A stretch of DNA of 64,000 bases, from assembly GCA_013368315.1 (NCBI GenBank), contig JAACJM010000032.1, forward strand, positions 1-64,000. Direction: 5' to 3'. Origin of the DNA: Tetrapyrgos nigripes (taxonomy: Eukaryota > Basidiomycota > Agaricomycetes > Agaricales > Campanellaceae). The notes beneath the pieces are model-generated. The model searched no databases. It worked only from the letters and a program-made list of their open reading frames with translations, and was not told where the DNA came from. This document shows, piece after piece, positions 21,368-33,791 of the stretch. The number at the start of each line of letters is the position of its first letter. The first letter of the stretch is position 1. A program made the position numbers and the translations under genes.

Positions 21368-24300
21368 CGTTGTCGGCGCTGAGCTCAAGGCGTTTCAATT
21401 TGGCTGACTTGGGACGCGTAACTGTGATCACGTTATCAAACACCCTCCTGAACTGCGACCCTCAATGAGTCAAGTTTGCTATTTTTTACGCAAAGAAACG
21501 TCCAGCAAGCTCACAGTGGGGGCCTCAATTTTATGTTATGGTTGCTTTCTCTTGTCTTCTGGACTCTCAGCCGAAGATGTCTCCAAGTGTCGTACGTCCG
21601 TACGTCTGGCAGCTGCTTGCGGACCCATAGGCCTTGCAGTGTACTACGCAATCAAATAATGTCTTGGAGCATCAAGAAGCACTTTTGCTGCATCTGAACC
21701 AGTTCATTGTCGAGAAAACCTGCTTGTGGTCGCATTTCTCAACTTCTTTGCACAGCAGAAAGCTGTAGAGTCCGTCCTGGAAGCCCTGTCATGAGAACCA
21801 TGAATGATGTTCAATAACTTCATAACTCAGACGATGGTGGTTTCCTTTGTCTGGCACTGATTAACGCTCACGCAGGCCGGACACTTCATGACTCCGAGCA
21901 CTTGCAAAGATTAAAAACTTATGGTAAGCTCACCGTACCCCACCCCACTCGTTTTCGCTTATGTCAAGTTCAAGGAGTTCGGTGGGGCGGGGCAATGATG
22001 TTTGCGTGTGGTCTTCACAATTTGTTTTTTTTAGTAACGGTTCTGCCAAGAAGGACGGGATATCGATCCGATTTTCCACTAGCATCTACTTACTACACAA
22101 GTACTGCAGCTGCAGACCTCTTGATCGAATATGTATCAAGGCGATAAGTACTTTATTCATTCAGTATTGTGGGGTATAGGCGGAGAAAGAGTGTCGACAG
22201 TCGGTTATCTCGGACCTGCCCCTCAGATCATCCTGATCAGCTTTTGCCCAATCTGAAATACCTGACGAGCTGAACCAAGCTCACAGAAACATGCACCCAT
22301 TATCATCAACATGTGCCGACATGTATCCATTCCCAACCTGCTTCCGTTGTCCACACTCCCAGTAAAAACACGAGTACGCGCATGTAGGCCCGAATATATT
22401 GCAATTGGTATCTTTGGGCAAAAAAAAAATACAATCGAACCATTTGCATACCCCCTTAACCGTTGGGCCTTCAGTCTTATTTTTGATAAGTATTCCCAGA
22501 AAGCTGTAAAGTATGTGCATCATGCTACACCGATATTGGACACGCATTGTGCGCGGGAAGGAGCGAGGCCTCAGGCCGTACTTCTTTCGCGGCGTGCAGT
22601 ACTTTGAACGCCATGTGTATGGGAGAGCTCGGAGATGCGGATCATCACGCCTCCTCAGCCACCGGAAAGTAGGCCATGCAGCTACATAAAACCTGAGGTT
22701 GATATCAATTTTTATCAAATACATATCAAGTTCGCCCGCTAACTACGCGTACGTACGTCGGCTGGCTAACCTTCCAGGTTCTTCCCCAAAATATTGCAGA
22801 ACGTGGTCCCATTGGGAGTGGAGATCCGAACCAACACTGAGGGCCCCTACTACGTGCAGAAATCTATACTATAGAGCGGCTCGAAATTGGGAATTGCAGG
22901 CGACGGCGTGCAGTAGCAACAACTACATCAGCAACTGTAAACAAATTTTGAAGACGAACTGGTTCAACGGGCTGGTGTGTGTGCTTCGTTAACTTGAAGA
23001 ACAATTACGAGTAGCCTACAGTGTGTACTTCGATAGTATCTTGCCATGTCACGGCAAAACCCTTGCAAACGCCACAAACGCCTCTGGAATGGAGGAATAT
23101 ACTCTAGGTAACATGGTTTCAGAAATGTAGATTTCAGAGGTGCAGCTCAGTCAAAAGTTTAACGGATGGACCGTGGCACATATTCAGTTAACGTACTGGC
23201 ATTCCTCGTCAGGGTATAACTATGGAAAGCTCAGCGGCTCGTCTCAGATAATCACTCTCTAGTTTTTCCTAAATAGTGAGTACTGCTCAAGCTCGAGCGA
23301 GGATCATCCAAAAAAAGAATGGGTCGAGTCAGTGCACCACCGGATTCCAGAGCAGTATCCGGCGTCCGCTAGTCAACAATACAGGGACGAACAATTTCAG
23401 ATAATTCAAGTTGCCCGCGGCCACGGACGCGTATTCATGCATAGCGACCCAGTGGCGACGCAGACTCACTTGCTGTCAACTCTCAATGAATCGTTAGAAT
23501 AGAAGTAAGACAGAAGATAGTAAGTAAGACAGAAGCATAGTATAGTAAGAAAGAACAAGAAGATCGTTTCAAAGGACTGTCGCCACAAAGGAAGAGGTTA
23601 ACTCACTCGTTGTATAAGTGAAGTAAAAGCATATAAGAAAGAACGAGTCAAGAAAATTGCTTCAAAGTGGCTGTCGCCACGAAGGAAGATGTTAATGCAC
23701 TATTTCTGTATATCTGCTATCTCCCGTCGCAGAAATATAGCAAGATCTCATGATGAGATTCGCCACTGCAATGCGTTGACAATGAGATTTTGCCGTCATC
23801 GACAATTAGCATGGAAGCTCAGAGTTGCGACACTAACTCACCTCCGAGGTAGAGAACAATTAGCAAGTCCCATGATACATATCAGCGAAGTGCCACAAAG
23901 TACTTCTGCAAATCCAAAGCAATGTAGTTGTGATGGCACCTTCAAAAATGTATAGAATGATCAATGACTTTTGCAGATAATGAGTATCCAACGCTTCAAG
24001 ATAACGTACAAGATTATCCAAAGTAGTTCAGCCCGTCAGATTGACTGTCGATCGAGGATGATCAACCTTAGGTTTGCCAGTTTTCTTCATACGCCTATGG
24101 CGATACGATTCTTCAAGTTTGATAATGTTCAACTTGCAGTGAGCGTCGAATCAGTATACACTCGAGCTTCGACAGTAAGTCTTGTTCAGCGTCATATGTC
24201 GCGCCAATACCTCGGGGACTACAGTTCACCGTTCGTCGATTGTCCCTCCGAGCGTTCACATTGCGAATGTTCCATAAGTGTACGCAATGCGTCTAGCCGT

Positions 24301-26604
24301 AAAAGTTGTTCAGCTGATCCTCATGAACTTCGGACACGCCCTTGCAGCTCAGTGATTCGAGCGGGGATGACGGTCAGAATGCGAAGAAAAGTCAAGCAAG
24401 GTGAGCCAGCTTCTGCACTTGCTATCCTAGGACGACTGAAGAGATTTCAGTAAAGATAAGCAAGTAAACTGGCACAAGTAACGTAACGTACTATTAATAT
24501 TGTGGACGACGACGATCAACTCTTCTACTACGAAAAAGAGCATATACGGCATCGGTCGTAGCACTTTTCTGTAATGAGACATAGTCAGAAGGGGTCCAAC
24601 AGAAGAAGAAAGAATAACAAACGCGGCGAAGAGACCCTCCGACGGTCTATAATGCCCTTTCTCGGAAGGCTGAATGCTCTGGACACCGTCTTCCAATGTT
24701 CAATAATAGACGCCTCATTTGATAAACGTGTTATCCTGCTCGTCCTCCACAGCTTCAGAGTACCTGAAAAGAATCCATAACACCAGCGCTAAATGCGACG
24801 GACGTCCAGCTGACCGACCCATGAAAAGCGCTGATGACCATTTGCAGCTGCACACGAGGTTTACACGGTGCTACACGGTCTGTGTACGACAGACTACGTT
24901 AGAACATGCTGCGCACAGCTACTGTAGACGGTTCAAGTTGCCAAGGTTTGAGAAGGTCTGCTCTGACACCTTTGCTGACCAAAAAGATGTTCGTCTTCCC
25001 GCGACAACCGCATCGGTTTGGTTGATGGGGAGGGGGAGCCATTGGTTCAACAATCGACAGCTTCCTAATTTGTAGACGTAGATGCAAGCGCTAGAGCGGA
25101 ACAAGCGTTTTACCCAGTCCTATAATCTAACCCTTGTTGAGTGGTTCGTCATAGTAGCAGCCTTAGTTCAAAATGACAGCCTCATTTGGTCCTTGTTGAT
25201 TCATGACGTTGACATAGATGCACAGATATGATAACATCGGAAAGATAAGAGAAGGTACGGAACATAGTCGTTCGTTCTGGATGAGTCGAAGATGAAGAAC
25301 TCAGATACGCAAGTGCAAAACAAACCAGTTACGGAACAAAAATTCACGAGACGGTAGATGTATGAACGTGCTTGCAGCTGCTGATACGCTGTGAACTATT
25401 CTTGCGGAATACGTAGATCGAAAGCCACCGGATAAGCTGTCCATGAGAAAAGACGCAAGTACTAACGGTACTTCCTGGAAGACGAGATGTGATTTCGAAT
25501 TCTTTGTGATGATATGATCTGGCATCACAAGCAGGCAGACGATCAAGTATTCTGGACCAGCGTTTACAAGAGAAGTTGTGTTGGATAGCCGGAGGCACTG
25601 AGCATTCGAAAGCCAGAGTTAGAGCGATATAACACAGAGCAAAGGTTGCGAGTGAAACGTAGAAGACAAGGCTTGTCTGATCGGCTACTAGTAACGCTGT
25701 TGGCAAACAAGGTCAAAGAGATACACTGCCACGGATCAGCGGCAGTGCAAAAGGATTGAATATCTTCCTCAAGAGATTACGGTGGATGTTCGAAATTGCA
25801 TCTACGGTTATATTTTCGGGGACTCATCACCTTGCACTCGACTGTCCTCTCCCGAGTATTTCCGAAAACAGATCCTTGCCAGTGATCTACCCCTCGGGCC
25901 GAGCGCTGCATGTGAACCAGTCCGTCGCTCTTGTCTTAAGGTCAGCAAGATCGTGTCACAAGCTCCGACGCAGCGGATATCGATGTCCTTTGAAGTCAAG
26001 TACTGAAGCGACGTTGATCAGGCTTGTTGACAAAAAGCTGGCAGCCCAAAGGAACAGAAATATCCAAGGAATACTATCTCAAGCACAATTTCGAACTCTT
26101 CCATTGGCAAAGCAACCCCTGATTATTTTCTTTGTGACTGCTCAGCATCGGATGGCCCTCTGCAGCTAGAGGGCACTCACGGTCAACTACACACGATAGA
26201 TTACATTATTCAGGATGGTTTATGCTCGTCGTATCCTAGTCCGAAGGGCTTTTTCTTGGGCCCATATTTCCGCACCGGAGATCTCTCCGAAGAGGAACCT
26301 GGAGGAACGAATGTCCGTCCTCTACTAATCTGACCACTATATGATAATGAAGAGCAAGGACTAATGACTGATAATGCAGGCCTTAAGCTGGTAGATCGTT
26401 CTTAGCTCGGAGAAACGGATACTAAGATGTAAGTTTCAATGACACGGCTCTCTCACCACTGGTATCAGGATGCGCGATGTAGTTGATGCGCTCGGTATTT
26501 ATATACGGGTTCGCCTAATCGTTGAGCGCGTCAGCAGTATCCTTAGTAATAGCTAGCACTTGTAGTGGGTCAAGGAACAAGGGAAAAAATCAAAGATCGG
26601 CTTT
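21368..26604. other. Gene-poor region (about 5.2 kb)
   Basis: No open frame exceeds about 160 codons, and none shows a domain or consistent spliced coding. I saw no transposase, reverse transcriptase, LTR pair or tRNA. The only structured feature is the degenerate 88-bp direct repeat at 23547-23720. Decayed transposon sequence is likely but not demonstrable by eye. Confidence 0.4.
23547..23720. repeat. Degenerate direct repeat, period about 88 bp, two copies
   Basis: Both units begin AAGAAAGAAC and share TTCAAAG..CTGTCGCCAC and AAGGAAGA.GTTAA; the second starts at 23635. Upstream (23505-23545) the motif GTAAGACAGAAG also occurs twice. The divergence indicates an old duplication. Confidence 0.65.
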
Positions 26605-26930
26605 CTAGCGACAAGGAACATCCATAAAATTGCACTGGGTAAACATGAGCTGGCTTGCATCGGTAGCATGATGAACTAAAGGGACTACTAGACCTGTCTC
26701 CATACTGTCTTCGGTGACTTGACGTAGTACTGACGGTAAATTTCCCGTAAACATATCCAGGTACTGATCTGTACTGATGTACTCAAATCCTTGTGCCTTA
26801 AATTCCCTGGTTATACCCCCATGTCCGCTTGGTAGACTAAAAGGAACGTCTGCCAAGGTATCTGTGATCGTACCTCTGAAGGAGTCTTGAGCATTCTCTC
26901 CTACACCTAGTGAGATCGTTATTTCCTAAC
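26605..26930 (-). pseudogene. Possible gene fragment, unknown family
   Basis: The minus strand from about 26910 reads as protein-like sequence without stops (ENAQDSFRGTITDTLADVPF, then HGGITREFKAQGFEYISTDQ and HHATDASQLMFTQCNF) to a stop at 26605. An acceptor-like TAG precedes it at about 26915. The composition looks coding, unlike its surroundings, but no continuing exon is visible and I do not know the family. It may be an exon of a decayed gene. Confidence 0.25.
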
Positions 26931-29080
26931 ACTTAATTTTTTATGCCCAGTTAATGAATGAGTGGCTTTTGGCGTATGTCAGAAATTTCTCTGTCCTTTT
27001 CCAAACCCACCGTAGAATGGTTCTCTACGAACACTGGTGTGGGATCCCTCCGAGGAACCCGGAAACGTTACTAGTAGCTAGTTGATCATCATTGCATCGT
27101 GTGCTTTCGTTCAAGGTCCCTTTCTATGGTTCGTAGAGCTATTTGATAAGCTGGAACAGCGACTCAGGCCCTGAACGCTGAAGCGCTGAAGCGCCAACAT
27201 CCATATCAAATCCATATGGCAAAAGAAAAATTGCCAGCCACTTTCTGTAGCTATATTCGTCGGTAGTAAGCACGAAAAAGCAGTCAGCGGGAAAACTCGT
27301 TTATGAATGCGTCTAAAGATAGCCCCGGCTATTTGGCATTTGGATCTTTAACCAGAGCATACTAGTACTGGACCATCGGAAGATAACCATAGTTTCTTTT
27401 TTTGGCAATCCGGGCCAGCTCGTCTGACATCAGTTACCGGAAATCAAATATCCGGTCAGCGTCAGTGGCGGTGCTGGCAGCATCCTCGAGTTCTACTTTT
27501 TTTACAGCCCTCTTACTTTCTTCTCCCTCATGTCCTGACTCGCCCGAGTTCTCCAGTGCTGCACAGACCAGATGTTCCACTTGGAAAATCTGTCCTCCAA
27601 ATGTATTACTCAAGCTGTTTCAAGTACTTCTCTCGGCCGCAACAGCTCTGGTTTCCTGTGTGTACGCGTGTACACCTTTGCCCTCTTTGGATGAGTTTCG
27701 TGGGTGTCGGGCTCTCAACATCGGGCTCTCAGAAGATGGAGTTTATGGGAGAATTAACGTCTTTAGTAGTACACTCTGCCTCCGCGTTGTAATGTCTTTC
27801 GTCAGGACGCGTAATACACCTACGCTGGTTACAGGTACATCTTGCCATCATAGTTCTCTATCTGCGCAGCTGAGCTCATGATTTATAAAGCTTCAAAATC
27901 ATTCTACTCGTTTTCAAGGCCGGCTGTGCGAACATTCGTTCTGGAAGGTACTCGAAAATGCTCTGACCAGGTCTCCTCTATCGACATCAAACTTCTGCCT
28001 GTATACGGACTTTTCTTTTCTCATATCCGGAGACCGGTGCAACATACCTTCCGTTCCTGACCCCTCTGGATTCCGTGACCGCGAAAATGTCCGATGTTGA
28101 CTGGGTATGACTCTAGCTTTTCAGCTTCAACTTTCAAGATAAGGCAACCACATCCGGAGGCCAAGAGAGCGAAAACAAGTCTTACTCATCTTTTTTACTA
28201 CATCCGCATAGACGAACCAAGTAAATGAACCAATTTCTGTAAAAATAAAGTCAGTCGCACTCATCTCAGTTCTGATGTAATTCTTTGTTTTATGGTTCGA
28301 CTGGTAACGAATGACGTCGCTATACCACCCACTACCACCCATTCTGTCAATCAACTCACAAGACTCGTCGTAGCCAATTTGGGTAGCCGAGACTCGAGAA
28401 GGCTTGCAAAACGGTAAACACTGACGTCATATCTACGCTCAAGTTGGCCCTTTCAACTTAAAGACTATCACCGAGGCTATCATCTGATCCTATTCGGTTT
28501 GCCTTGGAGTGAAGGATCATTCTCTGTCGCATGTTGCCTGTTGTATCATAGGCTAGCATGCCATAGCCGTCTATGTACATCATATCTCATCTTCATTTCC
28601 GTTGTCAATCTGGTTTCGGTGAAGTGCTACCGATATGTGGCTCCTCGTCTCAGTCGATTCAAGCAAATGAATGCTCAACTGATCTCGAGTACCAGTGCGG
28701 TGTGTTTGGGATAGATACGTCATTCCTCGTTCCCTCCAATAATTCAACAAAATACACCTATTGCAATGCCACGCTTATTTCTAGTGTTTATTGGCTGAGG
28801 TTGTATTGATTTTAACCATCACCCTACCATCACCTACTAATATACCTACCCCACAGTCGTCATAAGCACTGGCTATAGATGGCATTACATTGCGCCCCTT
28901 AAGAGTATGCATGAGGTTTTCTATTTTATCCATCATACTCAACTAACGGTCCCAATTATTAGATTCATAACCCGCACATTTATTGAAATCTCGAACCTCT
29001 CAAACCAACTGGTTTGTGAATATGTCCACCTTCATACCCAGTCGAATAAGCTCTATAACCACCAAATAACCACAGGGGCT

Positions 29081-29244
29081 CGTACTCAACATTCCTAGCA
29101 AACTCAAAATTAGATGCCGCTGAAGATATGACGCAGCTTGCAAGATAGACATGGTCATGGGCACGTACTCAACATTCTTAGCAGACTCAAAATTAGATGC
29201 TGCTGAAGATATGACGCAGCTTGCAAGATAGACATGGCCATCTA
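29081..29244. repeat. 83-bp direct tandem repeat, two copies
   Basis: CGTACTCAACATTC begins at 29081 and again at 29164. Both copies continue through TAGC.AACTCAAAATTAGATGC and end in TGACGCAGCTTGCAAGATAG. Only a few substitutions separate them, so the duplication is fairly recent. Confidence 0.9.
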
Positions 29245-31583
29245 GTAGCACTACGTCACTAGCCGAATGACGCGTCGCGCTGCATCTCTGTTGGCAGCGT
29301 GACCATGACTCAAACAGCTAATTAAACAACTACTAGTAATTGTCTTCCTTGAAGCAAGCTCCGGACATCGAGCTGATAAGCCAAGCACATATGTTGAACC
29401 AATGACATCCTGGGCTGTCGTAGCATTACCATATGCGTGTGTTCCCATCCGGATTCTCAGCAACGTTCACCTGCTCGTTCACCTGGTCACTTCATCTGGA
29501 CCGCTACGGTGACGTGTCAAACTTCCCAAAAGCTTTCAAGACTCTTCATGTACCGGAACATCTTCAAGCACATGACGACCAGTTATCCACAGAGTGAGAT
29601 CGAGAGTCGAGACTGAGACTTGCGTCCGATGGATCATGACAATTGGAAGGATATCATTCCATACGCATTATTCTAGAGTACTATTACGCACATGGTCTAT
29701 TACTCCTGAGCCCTTGTACAGCGAATCTTCCGTTTCGAAAACCCGTACCGTCGGATGATCTTCGGCTTTCGGTGCCTCTTGGACTTGGACCAAGCTCAGT
29801 CTACAGTTCTGAAAGTGTCCGTCGGAGTATGGGGTACTCTGGTTGATCTGGGGAAACATGAGCTGGAAATTATCGGATGAATTCTAGTATCTATTCTCTC
29901 ATCTATGCGTCAAGGTCTTTCATCGCTACGCAGTAAGTAATACGGTCCCTTTCTAGAAGTAGGTGTGTTCTCATAATTCATAACTCATAATTCATAATTT
30001 ACCCGGATGCGTTGACCCCTCCCCCTCGCCCGCAGTTAAGTGCTTGATGGTAAAGATCTAAAGATAGGTACCTTGGTACATATACTCACTATCACACTGC
30101 GGGCTGCATAGAGTCTAGAGTCTAGACTAGTAACAAACAATATCAATAACATTGGCTTGGGGGGCTATGATGAGTGTATGACATTGACACGGTCTTGGTC
30201 GGACACTCGAAGCCTCGAAGTCTCAAACTAATTCCAATGAGCTGTTAGATCTCTCCCAGTATTTATCGAAATAGAAAGGTGAAGAAGAATGAAGATTGAG
30301 ACATAGATGAAGCGTCCGAGCCCGACGTGCTCCAGGTTAACTTTCTTGTCATCAATCTTTTGCGTCCATCCGCACGGGCGCCTGGTTGCCCGGTGAATTC
30401 ATCTGAGTAACGTGTGTGTATTATACAAGGCGCTTTAGATATCTGGAGACCGCGGGGGTCCTTGGACTGGATAAGAAAGGATTGACCTGGCTCGACTCAC
30501 TCTAAGCTGTACAAGTCACGATATTCCAGGACTAGTGGGCGTTGTGTGTGTAAGGATCTGCTATCTGCTGAGTGAGACACCCATTGAGTCAGAGCTCGCC
30601 GGAAACAGGCTCTGACTCTCTAAATAAATTGGAATTCACCCGTATACTACCGTCCGAGTCCGACGTCGCAGGCTTTGTAAGTCATCCTCGCTGAATCAAT
30701 TAATCATCACCATCGCACCTCCATCATTCAGAGCACTGCAGAACTCTGAACCGTCTCTCAAAGGAACTAGGAACTCACGGTGGGTCAGCACTCAACACTC
30801 AAGCCGGGGATGCGTAAGCCAGCTATGTATGCAGCTGCGAGAGAACCTGCTTTGGCATCCTGTGGCCATGGGTCACCTTGTGGGTACTCTACTGATGGTT
30901 CTGACTCGACACCGAACCTTTTCTGGAATCTCTCGGTGCCTTACTTCTCAACTGTGTCTCTGACTCTCTGTTGCAATTTACAATTCAACGTGTACACCCT
31001 ATATGACTCGTCCCATTCTTTCAAAGCATCTCGACGACGAACCAGGCTCGCTTCTGTTAATTTCCCTGGGCCCTCTCGAATTTCTACTTCCAAGTTCTTC
31101 TATTGCAAGTCAAGTTGTTCCTTGAGAGATTCTAGGCGTCCGATATAATACATATCTACTTCAAAGGTTCCTGAATCCTTGCCAACGGGACTAGTACATT
31201 GGTAGTACTGGTCATGCGTCTGCCGAAACTTCCATTAATATTCAAGTTGAAGAAGGAAGCCTTGGACCCTGGTCGAGGTCTGAATTTTTTATTCAAAAAA
31301 CTAGAGAACGTTCCCTCATCTAGCCACTATACCCGACGACGATGTGGACTTTCGACGCGTATATACGCATACGCATACACATGGACGATGGAGGATAGAG
31401 ATATCTGATTCTATTCTGGCTTCTACATACAAACTGACACTGGCAGGAACACAGTCACTCAGGTCAGGCTGGCCACTGGAGTCTGGTAACGACCACGATG
31501 CATATGCTCCACTTTCATGAACAATGGAAACCATTGCGTGGTTAGTGATTCTGATTCTGCCAAACGCGAAAGAGCTTCAAAAG

Positions 31584-31613
31584 AATCAGAAATCAGAATC
31601 AGAATCAGAATCA
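31584..31613. repeat. Hexanucleotide microsatellite (ATCAGA)n
   Basis: About five near-perfect ATCAGA units lie in noncoding sequence. Confidence 0.8.
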
Positions 31614-32834
31614 GCCTCTGCCTTCAGAGCACATACTTCCTTTTCAACGATGAAAGAATTCGAAGGCTTTTTCCGTATGGTGCTGGTCAGGCGCGGCGGC
31701 GCGTCCGAGGGAGTCGTTCTCAGTGACATCTAGCATACCACGAAAGCTTCTTTTATACTTCTACTTCAGCTCAAGAGCTCGGGCACGAGAAGCAGAAGGA
31801 GTCGAAGTATGTACGTGTACGCGTAGATACTTGATATCCAACAAGTAAATCCGCTTTCCCGAGTCTTCTCATTCTCAAGTACTAGATCACACAAAGCGTA
31901 GCAAGTAATTTTCATAATCTTTATTCGTTTATATCTCGTTTCGTTTCTAAAAGTAAACACTACTCGGTAGTGTAGCTAATCGTATACGTATCTGCGCATG
32001 CGCGTGAAAAAAGTGAAACTTCAAGGAAGCGAAGAGCGTGTTGAACGTGAAAATGGTGATGAGGATAGGGGTAGGGATAGGGGATTGGAATAGAGCGCGT
32101 ACAACGCACTCAAAGTGAAGTGGGAGACTTTGGGGAGACGTATGTACATATGCATGTAGGTAGGTCGTGTGTGTAGGCAAGCCACACAAAGGGAGAAATA
32201 GAATGAAGAAAAAGAAAAAGGACGACAGATGACGTCGAAGCCTGGGAATGCGAATAAGAAAGGGAAAAGGAGACGTCGATGAGGATATACCAGGATCGTA
32301 TCGAAGAAGACATCCGATGGGAAGATGTGTACTCTATCGTACACTGGGTAAATGGATAAGATGGATGAGATGGATGAGACGATGGATGAAGGAACTCGAA
32401 AATATAGGATAGAGGATAAATGTAGATAATCGATCCAATGCAATGTGCAGTCGATAATCCGATCCTGCTGGATAAAGAGACAAAGGGGAATGGCGAAGAC
32501 AAAGGTATAGGTACATGACGAAATTGTATACAAGAGAAAATCCGAATATTGTTCATGGAAGAGGGTGATGATGAATGGTTGCGCAGTAAGTAGTACAGAT
32601 GGGTGAATGCATGAAAAGAATACAGTTGGATGCTGGAAAGCATAACGATAACAAGTTTACTGTCTGTGATGATGATGATGCCAAGAATGAAGAGGAATGG
32701 AATGGATGGATGGGAATGTCTCTGGAGAAGAAGGGATATATGTCGCTGGATGAATGATGTGTGGTAGGAATGCTACATGTGGATGTGGATGGAGATATCG
32801 CGACTCAAGTCCCTCCTCAACAACTTCCTCGACC

Positions 32835-33737
32835 TCATCGACTCAAAACTCTCCTCATCCTCCTTCTCCATCTAAACACTCCAAAACTCACAGACAACGA
32901 AACCGCTTGCCACTGCTTCCTCATCACCTGCGTACAGCTCGGGACTCCCTTCTCCGACTGTGTGTCCTTGTCATTCTGTGATGCTTCTTCTTTTAGCGCT
33001 GCCTCTGCCTCTTCTGTAGGTCCCTCTGCGTCCGTCGCTGGAACAAAGCCAAATGCCTCGTCCTCGTAAGCCTCAAAACTTCTTCTGGCGCGTGAAGCGC
33101 GTGAGGTCCTGCCGCCTCGGGGTGATGATGAGTAGGTGTAGACAGACTCGACTTCGTCTGCGCCCTGCGACTCGTATGGGTAGACGTGCTCCTCTGCGAC
33201 TGGTTCAGCCGAATCGAGTGAGCAACGACGGCTTTGACGAGAATGCGAGGGTCGGCGAAAGACGTTGAAGTGAGGTACTGCGAGTTTACGCGTCGAGTCC
33301 AAGGGGCAGGATGACTCGGGCGATTCGTGGAAGTTGGTGGAAAGGGGTGAAGGTGAGGATGAGGAGTATGAGGGAGATGGCGAGTATGAGGAGAGCGTGA
33401 AAGTGGGGTATTTTGGAGAAGATGAAGATGAGGGCTCGAGCTCGCCGTCGAGGTCGTATTCGTCAAACTCGTCGTCATCGACGCCTAGTTCCCAAGAGGG
33501 CCGCGATGAGAAGGGGTTTGCCGAGGCGCCTGAAGAGGCGCGACGGTTGCGGCGGGCTGGTTTCTTTGGAGAAGTGGGCGGGAAATGGCGGTAGTCTGGA
33601 TCGTGGAGATGGCCGTGGTGGTCGACATAGACGCGAGTCTGGGATAGAGAGGAGGGCGCGATGGAAGAGTAGGCGGGGTCGAGGAGGCGGGAGATGTCCT
33701 GGATCTTCGAGTTCTTTGTGGGTTCGTGGTCGAACAT
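32835..33737 (-). CDS. Conserved-looking Ser-rich hypothetical protein (300 aa)
   Basis: Single exon. The ATG at 33737 (MFDHEPTKNSKIQDISRLLD) is chosen over the longer open frame because a TATA-like box lies 45 bp upstream and the protein-like sequence starts here. The N-terminus (DISRLLDPAYSS, then RVYVDHHGHLHDPDYRHFP) reads like a conserved domain that I believe recurs in agaricomycete proteins of unknown function. After it come basic (KKPARRNRRAS) and strongly acidic (DDDEFDEYDLDGELEPS) blocks, then long Ser/Pro tracts. A second conserved-looking block is YTYSSSPRGG...RRSFEAYEDEAFGFVP. There is no signal peptide or membrane helix. A cytosolic or nuclear, regulated low-complexity protein is the safest description. 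Confidence 0.7.
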   Translation of the reverse strand: MFDHEPTKNSKIQDISRLLDPAYSSIAPSSLSQTRVYVDHHGHLHDPDYRHFPPTSPKKPARRNRRASSGASANPFSSRPSWELGVDDDEFDEYDLDGELEPSSSSSPKYPTFTLSSYSPSPSYSSSSPSPLSTNFHESPESSCPLDSTRKLAVPHFNVFRRPSHSRQSRRCSLDSAEPVAEEHVYPYESQGADEVESVYTYSSSPRGGRTSRASRARRSFEAYEDEAFGFVPATDAEGPTEEAEAALKEEASQNDKDTQSEKGVPSCTQVMRKQWQAVSLSVSFGVFRWRRRMRRVLSR

Positions 33738-33779
33738 GGTGTGGACAGGATGTTGGGGGGAAGTTGAACAGAACCGTGT

Positions 33780-33791
33780 CTTTATAAAGGT
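33780..33791 (-). promoter_or_regulatory. TATA-like box of the 32.8-33.7 kb gene
   Basis: On the minus strand the sequence reads CCTTTATAAAG, about 45 bp upstream of the ATG at 33737. The spacing leaves a very short 5' leader. Confidence 0.5.

Larger units (their letters stand above)
26931..32834. other. Gene-poor region (about 5.9 kb)
   Basis: Nothing here is supported as a gene. The stretch contains the 83-bp direct repeat at 29081-29244, short palindromes (about 30110-30130, GAGTCTAGAGTCTAGACT) and an ATCAGA microsatellite at 31584-31613. From about 32000 onwards it is 3' flank of the gene ending at 32835. The minus-strand frames at 32021-32643 are low-complexity Ser/Ile-rich and are judged chance. 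Confidence 0.4.

Noticed and set aside
32021..32643. Two overlapping minus-strand frames of 170-177 codons
   Set aside because: Ser/Ile/Tyr-rich, overlapping each other in different frames, and lying in the 3' flank of a real gene. A composition effect.
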